In this document: positions 58,278 through 64,000 of the stretch, one piece after another | Layout: the number at the start of each line of letters is the position of its first letter | Position numbering within the stretch: position 1 is the stretch's first letter | Source: Mycogone perniciosa | Lineage: Eukaryota > Ascomycota > Sordariomycetes > Hypocreales > Hypocreaceae | DNA length: 64,000 nt | NCBI GenBank assembly: GCA_025331125.1 | Contig: JAOALB010000218.1 | Coordinates: forward strand, 1 to 64,000 | Reading direction: 5' to 3' | The notes under the pieces: model-generated | Database searches by the model: none | What the model was told of the DNA's origin: nothing | Seen by the model: the letters and a program-made list of their open reading frames with translations, nothing else | Made by a program: the position numbers and the translations under genes

Positions 58278-60276
58278 CATCTCGCAACACAAGCAAAGCA
58301 CCTCTACGGACATGGAGAGTAACACTAGTCAAGCCAGCCCTACTGCTCATGATTTGGCTCGTTTACGCCAGTGACTGGCCTGGGAGGGGTCCGAAAGCAG
58401 CAAGGCGCCACAATTGCGTGCTGAGCCTGCGTCCTGATTGGCCAGTCGAGGCCATTTTGCAATTCGAGTCTGTCTGACGCAATTGACGCTTTGCGACTAG
58501 CTCCCGTACCTTTATGCTGGGGCCGGGGCAGTTTGCGGCTGGTCGGGCATATGAAGGCAGAGGCACCCCCGATGATCCGAAGGATTGAGCACCATTTTTT
58601 TTCAGCTGTCGGTGATAACCGTTCTAGGCTTCAAGGCTGTCACGAAGCTCAGGAATGTATCCGAAAAGGCTCATCAATCCAAGTACCGAAGCTTGTGGAC
58701 CTGCGTCGTTGGTGCATACTACGACATACATACGAGTAGTAAACCCCTCTTGGCAATCTCAATGGGACGTATGTTGCGTCTCCATGTAGATGCATGCATG
58801 AGAGGAGACGTATCCAAGGTGAGGTACCACTGCAACCAAACATACATCTTATTCAATGTTTGTCAGCCGAAGCGAAGGATTCGCCCTATGACATGTCAAA
58901 ACGGCAATACGAATGCTAGTGGCCTATTCCTTCTTCACCCTTCACCTGGATAAAACGCCATGTTTGCTTGCAAATGCTGAACGATATTGACACTTGTCTG
59001 CTTACTTCTCCACACTGGAAAATATCCGATTCGTTTTCCTGCAAATACTACGGAGTACTATTGAGGCTGGGGCTGCTAGTGTGAGTATGAGATGGCCGGT
59101 CCCCTAGGGCTGAAGAGTGCCGCGTAGGCAGGTATCCACATGAGCTCGTGGTTCTATACTTGGGCAGACAAGTAGGTTAACTCTCGACTCACCTCACCAA
59201 TAGCCGAGATCAAACATAGCCACCTCCACAACCGTGATAGCCCAAGTCTGACAAGATAGGCATGCGCTTGGTAAAATAGATGTCCACAAAAGTTCCCTCG
59301 TCTTTAGGCAAAAGGGTTGTTGTCTGTTTACCAAGATTGGTATGATTCCGAGGGGGGAAAGGCAGGCTTGTCAGTTTAAACTGATGATGAATGACATAAA
59401 ATGCGCCTTTCCATGTTTTATATGAGCAAACAGTAGGTTGAGGCTCTTGGTATCACGAAATCTGCCGCGTTCTGCCACGCTGCACTTCGTGTAGGTTAAC
59501 TGACTATCTCACCAACCCACTGTGGGTGCGACGTAGCAAATCGGTTGGCGTTTCGACATCAGCCAATGGGTTTATCTTTCCGAATACCTACTACGGAGTA
59601 CAGAGGCGAGATATTCCACGCTACCAAGTCGGTAACTAGTATCCCTATTCATTATCATGTTCAAGCCAATCCCCAACTAAGTCAGAACATGCTTCCATAA
59701 ATAGTGCATAGTAGTACCTCTCAATGTGACCAGGGCAAAAAGCACTAGGTAAACAGTCCACATTAATCATCACGGTGGTGAGAAAGAGATGAGTATACTC
59801 GTATATATATAGCCTGCCTATTCGGGAGTTGACTGGTCGGTCCGAGTCCTCTCTTGCCGCCTTGGTCCAGCGAGTCGGTCCGGCTTAGGGTCAACGCTAG
59901 CTTAGGCAACCCACCAAGTACTATTGCTTGCTAGTCGTGCGACTACTACAAGTACGAGCAGGAGGTAGGTTTTCTGGAGCACACTACCTCGTACTTGCCC
60001 TAACGAGAATATTATTAAGATTTTAGTACATACATTATAAATCAAGAGTAAGGATTAGATATCAAGGGTCAAAATAAAGATTAAGGTTATATTTATAATT
60101 ATTATATTTAAAAATAAGCTTTTATCTCAGTAATGTTAGTATTAATATATTAGGAGACTGATATACAATGCGGTGGAAAGGAGAGAATGTCGGATGAAAG
60201 GGGGAGGAACGGAAAGGAAAGGGAAGGATACGCTTTTATGCGTATTAAATGCCCCCCCTAGAAAAGAAAACTAACC
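58278..60276. other. Intergenic / start of the right AT-rich block
   Basis: No supportable gene. TACGGAGTAC motifs are at 59049-59058 and 59592-59601. From about 60000 the sequence becomes AT-rich, then a short purine-rich block appears at 60170-60230. Confidence 0.5.
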
Positions 60277-60561
60277 CTACCTCGGGTTATCCCCGCCACT
60301 ACGCCATTGATGAACCCGAATAATATAATGACTGACAGCCTTATCTAATAGCCGGCTTGGTTGTTCGAAGCCATATTGATCGATATGGCGCTTTATGTAG
60401 CCGGCTTGCCATTGGGCTAGGCTATCCAGGCGCTGTCGATCATGAGGCCGGCTTCTAGGAACGCATTGTTCGAGTCGGCTAGGCTGAACGGAACGGCGTT
60501 GTTCAGGGCCGTGTTGTTCAGAGCCGCGTGGTTCGAAACCGCGTTGGCCAAGTCGGCTAGG
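60277..60561 (-). mobile_element. Non-degraded ORF fragment, probably retroelement-derived
   Basis: An open frame of about 94 codons without an ATG runs from after a TGATAA at 60562 to a TAG at 60277-60279. It is GC-richer than the flanks and reads as protein, for example LAQWQAGYIKRHIDQYGFEQ and HYIIRVHQWRSGGDNPR. A short motif PSRL recurs three times within it, and the DNA shows a degenerate 15-nt repeat (GTTGTTCAGGGCC-type) at about 60481-60552. A G-run (CTAGGGGGGG on the minus strand) lies just past the stop. Family not recognised. It may be the end of a transposon-encoded protein or an exon. Confidence 0.45.
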
Positions 60562-60997
60562 TTATCAATCACAGATCAACAGTATGAGGGCTCATTGACG
60601 AATGCATAAAATGATAGAATTCGACACTCTTGCTGATCCTAAGTTAGGTGGGAAAAGCGGCTGCTTAAATACATGAAAACTTGCTAATTAGCAGATTATA
60701 ACTATCCGGATCTAGGAAATCTAACAAATCTAGCTGTGATAATATCGTTATTAATTTATAGATCTAGCTACTATTGCAAACTAGTTAGGAATTAAGGAAT
60801 ATATGTTAGAATGAAGGAATACATTTATCACGGTACGGAAAGGCAGCTCAGGGCAAATATTGTTGTTGTGCCGTGGAGAGCGAGAAAGCCCTGAGGCTCT
60901 ACAGAAAGCTATAGCTAGGAACGCGTTGGGGCCTGGTTATGTGACCGGGGCTTACGTGACAGGGCGTTAACATCGCGTTACGGTCAGTGCCGTGACA
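60562..60997 (-). mobile_element. Putative LTR/3' part of a second Gypsy-type element
   Basis: On the minus strand a purine tract GAGGGGGGGTAC (60998-61009) is directly followed by TGTCACGGCACTG, which has the look of a polypurine tract and LTR start at 60997. The far end of this LTR could not be found, so the span is a guess. Only slightly RIP-affected. Confidence 0.4.
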
Positions 60998-61009
60998 GTA
61001 CCCCCCCTC

Positions 61010-61184
61010 TTTATTGCGCTATTCGGCCGCGTATAGCTATATTGCTTATATAAATCGAAATTCCGGGTAATCTATCTTAATACTTCCGATATAAAGGTAA
61101 ATAGGGCGAATTATGGTTTTTGGTATTAATGATATATAGTTTAGTTGTAGGCTTTAGCGCAGTATAGTCTTTAGTTAGCGCTTT
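61010..61184 (-). mobile_element. Remnant of internal region, second Gypsy-type element
   Basis: On the minus strand this short stretch reads as a broken C-terminal polyprotein end leading up to the purine tract at 60998-61009. It is interrupted on its right by the inverted LTR at 61185. The assignment rests on position and composition. Confidence 0.35.
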
Positions 61185-61562
61185 TGTGACGATCCGGGCT
61201 AATTCTCGAGGGATAAACCAAGGTTCGTGGGTTTATATTGATAGAGAGGTCAGGGATAAATACTAAGCAGGGTAACGTAGTCACGATTCTGTAAAACAGG
61301 CAGTTCTAGTGAATGCAATTGTTAACGACTATTTAAGTAACTATATTAAATAAATAATAAGCTAGTTGTATATATATAAAAGGGAGTTATAATAATTATT
61401 AAGGAATATAGCTATATTCCTAATAATTTAAGGTTTATGATCACTTATATATATCCTTAATTATTAACAGTTTAGTATATACCCTAGTAATTATATTCCT
61501 ATTAGCCTGTTATTTTAATATTCCTCTAAACCCAGGCCTTAGCCTAGTTAAGTTATAATACA
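61185..61562 (-). repeat. LTR1 copy, inverted (378 bp)
   Basis: On the minus strand it starts TGTATTATAACTTAAC and ends GGATCGTCACA; a purine tract (AGGAGGGGGATAT) precedes it. It aligns with 7663-8073 and, at its end, with 1-77. It keeps more G and C than the left copy, so it has been less changed. Confidence 0.75.
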
Positions 61563-61973
61563 ATATCCCCCTCCTATTAGTCTTATCCCTAAGACCTATT
61601 ATATAGCTATCCTTTTTCTTTATAAGTTTTCTTCCTCCTAATTTCTTTCCGTTCCTATCTAACTATACCTTATAGTATTGCAAAACAGCGAAAAGTTTCT
61701 AAACCTGCTAAATCCTCGCGGAATTATACTACAGCTATATTAATTATTAACACTATTAATATCTTTATTATACTATATTTATCTTATAAAAAGCATAGCA
61801 TTTCCTGTAAAATAGCTATAGGCTATTTTTATTATAAAGAGTATACTTAGTAAGGCAAAATATACAATAGAAATAGCATCTCCCTAGCAGCTAATATATA
61901 TCCTCTTTAGTTTATTATAAGTTGTTTCTGATATTTATAGTATATTGTTTAGCGGTTAAAAAGAGTGTTTTAT
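61563..61973 (-). mobile_element. 3' internal segment of the left element, inverted and internally deleted copy
   Basis: On the minus strand this roughly 410-bp segment resembles the left element just before its 3' LTR (about 7250-7662), allowing for many transitions. It links LTR2 (61974-62362) directly to LTR1, whereas the left copy has about 5.4 kb more between them. Confidence 0.5.
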
Positions 61974-62362
61974 TGGGGGTAACTAATATATTTAATGCAC
62001 TTACAGTCCTTTTTACTAGCCTACCTAAGTAAAGTCAGTTGCTTATTTAAGCAATTACTAGATTAAGGAGGCATAAAACTATAAAGATAAACAGATAGAC
62101 TTAGTTTAATAAAAACAACTAACCCGCGTTCTTCTTTAATATACTACCTTTACCTGTATTTTTATAGCTGTTAAAGCGTAAAGGGGTAACTATTAATTGC
62201 TTTTAACTGCAGACATTATAATCAAATGATTTGCAGTATCTTTTAGTCTTTATATCACTTAATTACAGTTTTATAGTTCTATTAAAAGCGCGGCTCTTAC
62301 GCTTTATTCTAGTTATTATTAGTGTATATATATGTATTTAGAGCGCTAATTCCCCTTTAATA
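61974..62362 (-). repeat. LTR2 module, inverted copy
   Basis: It aligns to 1459-1850 in inverted orientation. On the minus strand it starts TATTAAAGGGGAATTAGCG (left copy TGTCAAGGGGGAATCGG) and ends GTTACCCCCA. The differences are mainly transitions. Confidence 0.6.
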
Positions 62363-63429
62363 AAACTGGTAACTGAAATAGGGGGAAATCTTAGGGATTG
62401 CATTACAGGAAGCAATTACTAAAGGCACTTCTATACTACTACTAAAACCTACCTTTATTTAACTACTAATAAAATTACAGGCTAACTTTAATAAATCTTT
62501 AGGTAAATATAAGACAATTAGCTAAAAGAAACAGCCTAAAAACCCTTTATTACAGCCAGTTAATATAGATTAGTATAATACTTAATTTCCGAAAATATAG
62601 GTTATCTAGTTATAATTTCTAAAATACAGGAATTAGGATTAGTTAATTTAAGTGTAATATATTAAAATACAATAAATAAGCGAAATCTTAAAAAACTATC
62701 AGCCTATAATACCTGCCGATAAAAGGTTAGGGAATTAAAGGAAATTATTAAAAGACTAGTCAGTATAGTAAAAGCAAATATATAAATTAAACGGTTAGCT
62801 TTATATAATATAATCCCCTTTAAATTAGCAATACACTATTATAACTTTTATTTCGCTTATAACCCTATAAGCTAGCTAGTAAAGCAATTATAGAGAACTA
62901 GCAAGAAATAGACTAATTATTTAATCTTTTAATATAAAGACTTTATTTTAATTTTATTAACCTTTTTAGCTGGACTTTCTTTAACTTTTAATAAAAACAC
63001 TATCTTTATTACTTTTATAATCTTTTATATATAAACTACCTTTATTTATATTAAAGCTATTTAAAAGAGATTTAAAAAGGATAATAATCTAATACTATAA
63101 AACTAATATCAATAAAGGAAATTATCCCTAGGAGAATAGCTAGTTCCATTATCCTAAATAGATAAACAAGACCCTTCCTTATTATAAAAGAACTCCCTAT
63201 TATAAAAGAACACTCCGCTATAACCCCTTTACTAAAAGAATATATCTCTTTTTTACCTAAAAAGAGAAAACGCCTATACTAGCCAAGCATTTAAGTTAAA
63301 TAACTTAAACTAACAGGATAAACGGTATTTTATTATTAAAGGACTATTTAATTAAAACTCTAATAGTTTATCTTAACCTTAAATAAAGGGATTAAAAGTA
63401 AATAAATAACTTTTAGTTATTAAAGTTGT
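62363..63429. mobile_element. AT-rich degraded repeat, unresolved
   Basis: RIP-like composition, stops in all frames. It does not match the sequence upstream of 1459, so it is a different insertion context. No landmarks were identified. Confidence 0.4.
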
Positions 63430-63629
63430 TAAAAAGGAGGGCCCAAAAGCAAGGATTTTAGTGTATTTGGGTAACCTTCCTATCCTGGCTAGACCCGGAA
63501 TTTAGCCCGACGCTAGGACCGAGCTCTGGAGGAACTTTGGTGTAAGTCAGGAAATTTCTGTTATCTTCAACGATAACAATTGAGCTAGGACCAGCTACCC
63601 CGCCTACCCTAGACTTAATATAATAGGCA
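63430..63629. other. Short non-RIP GC-balanced island inside AT-rich DNA
   Basis: About 200 bases of ordinary composition between degraded repeats. It has a perfect 6-bp hairpin GTTATC/GATAAC (63560-63577, loop TTCAAC) and a near-direct repeat GCTAGGACC(G)AGCT at 63512-63525 and 63584-63596. Nature unknown. Confidence 0.5.
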
Positions 63630-64000
63630 TAATGGCTATTGTGAAAAATCTAACTAAAATGGTTTCCTGTTTATATAACCATGAGTCAATTTGGACGATT
63701 TCCTATATAAATAAATTTTGCGGAAAATAAAAACAAAGCTATAAACCCAATTCTACTGCTGCATTCTTATTATTTAGTCGGAGGACTATTATAAAAGACA
63801 AAGCTATTGTTTATACAATCACTTCTATACTGGCCGCATATATACTAGATATTCTATAGCTTTTTAGCTATTAGATTAGTTACAATTTAATTGTTTATCT
63901 ATTATTAACCCAATTAAACTCTCAGTTGTTTCCTTATTACTGCGTTATGTGCAGCTTCCTAGAAGCTGTATATATAAATAAGGTTCAGTATAACCTTATT
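63630..64000 (+). repeat. Dispersed repeat R3, right copy (direct orientation)
   Basis: Same orientation as 8074-8441, running into the window edge. Both contain ACTAAAATGGTTTCCTG and GTTTATAT followed by AACCATGAGTC or its RIP variant. Confidence 0.75.

Noticed and set aside
1..64000. tRNA, rRNA or CRISPR loci
   Set aside because: No B-box/anticodon-arm pattern, rRNA core sequence or spaced repeat array was found by eye; a tRNAscan and Infernal run would settle it.

Overview
The window is nuclear DNA from a filamentous ascomycete. Genes carry short (50-100 nt) GT-AG introns with CTAAC/CTTAAC-type branch sites. Conserved products such as Dph2, Msh6, Cox10, PIG-S, a Fat1-type acyl-CoA synthetase and a Pmd1/Mds3-type kelch protein occur alongside fungal-specific families (WSC-subtilase, MARVEL). 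The AT-only flanks look like repeat-induced point mutation (RIP). Sordariomycetes, possibly Hypocreales, is my inference; no ribosomal or marker sequence is present to confirm it.

Layout. Positions 1-8073 are a heavily RIP-mutated Ty3/Gypsy chromovirus-like retroelement followed by a second repeat (8074-8441). From about 8.9 to 58.0 kb lies a gene island: a secreted WSC/subtilisin-like protease next to the repeat border (8.9-12.2 kb), a MARVEL membrane protein, DPH2, MSH6 (divergent from DPH2), a large multi-zinc-finger protein, COX10, a Myb/SANT protein, an APC-family permease, an aldehyde dehydrogenase homologue, two alpha/beta hydrolases, PIG-S, a Fat1-type acyl-CoA synthetase, a kelch/BTB regulator and a 1-Cys peroxiredoxin. 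From about 60.0 kb to the end the sequence is again mostly degraded retroelement: a minus-strand element end, an inverted and internally deleted copy of the left element, and a direct copy of the 8074-8441 repeat.

How the genes relate. Most are unlinked housekeeping genes. The stretch 37.9-45.2 kb (permease, aldehyde dehydrogenase homologue, two hydrolases) could be a small metabolic neighbourhood, but that is inference from adjacency. The aldehyde dehydrogenase lacks both the catalytic cysteine and the oxyanion asparagine, so it may not be a normal dehydrogenase.

Data quality. Three genes (WSC-subtilase, zinc-finger protein, first alpha/beta hydrolase) are each broken by an apparent single missing base in a short A/T run, and each comes back into frame over its whole length if one base is counted in. 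That pattern suggests indel errors in the assembly at least as much as true pseudogenes. I saw no tRNA, rRNA or CRISPR array by eye.
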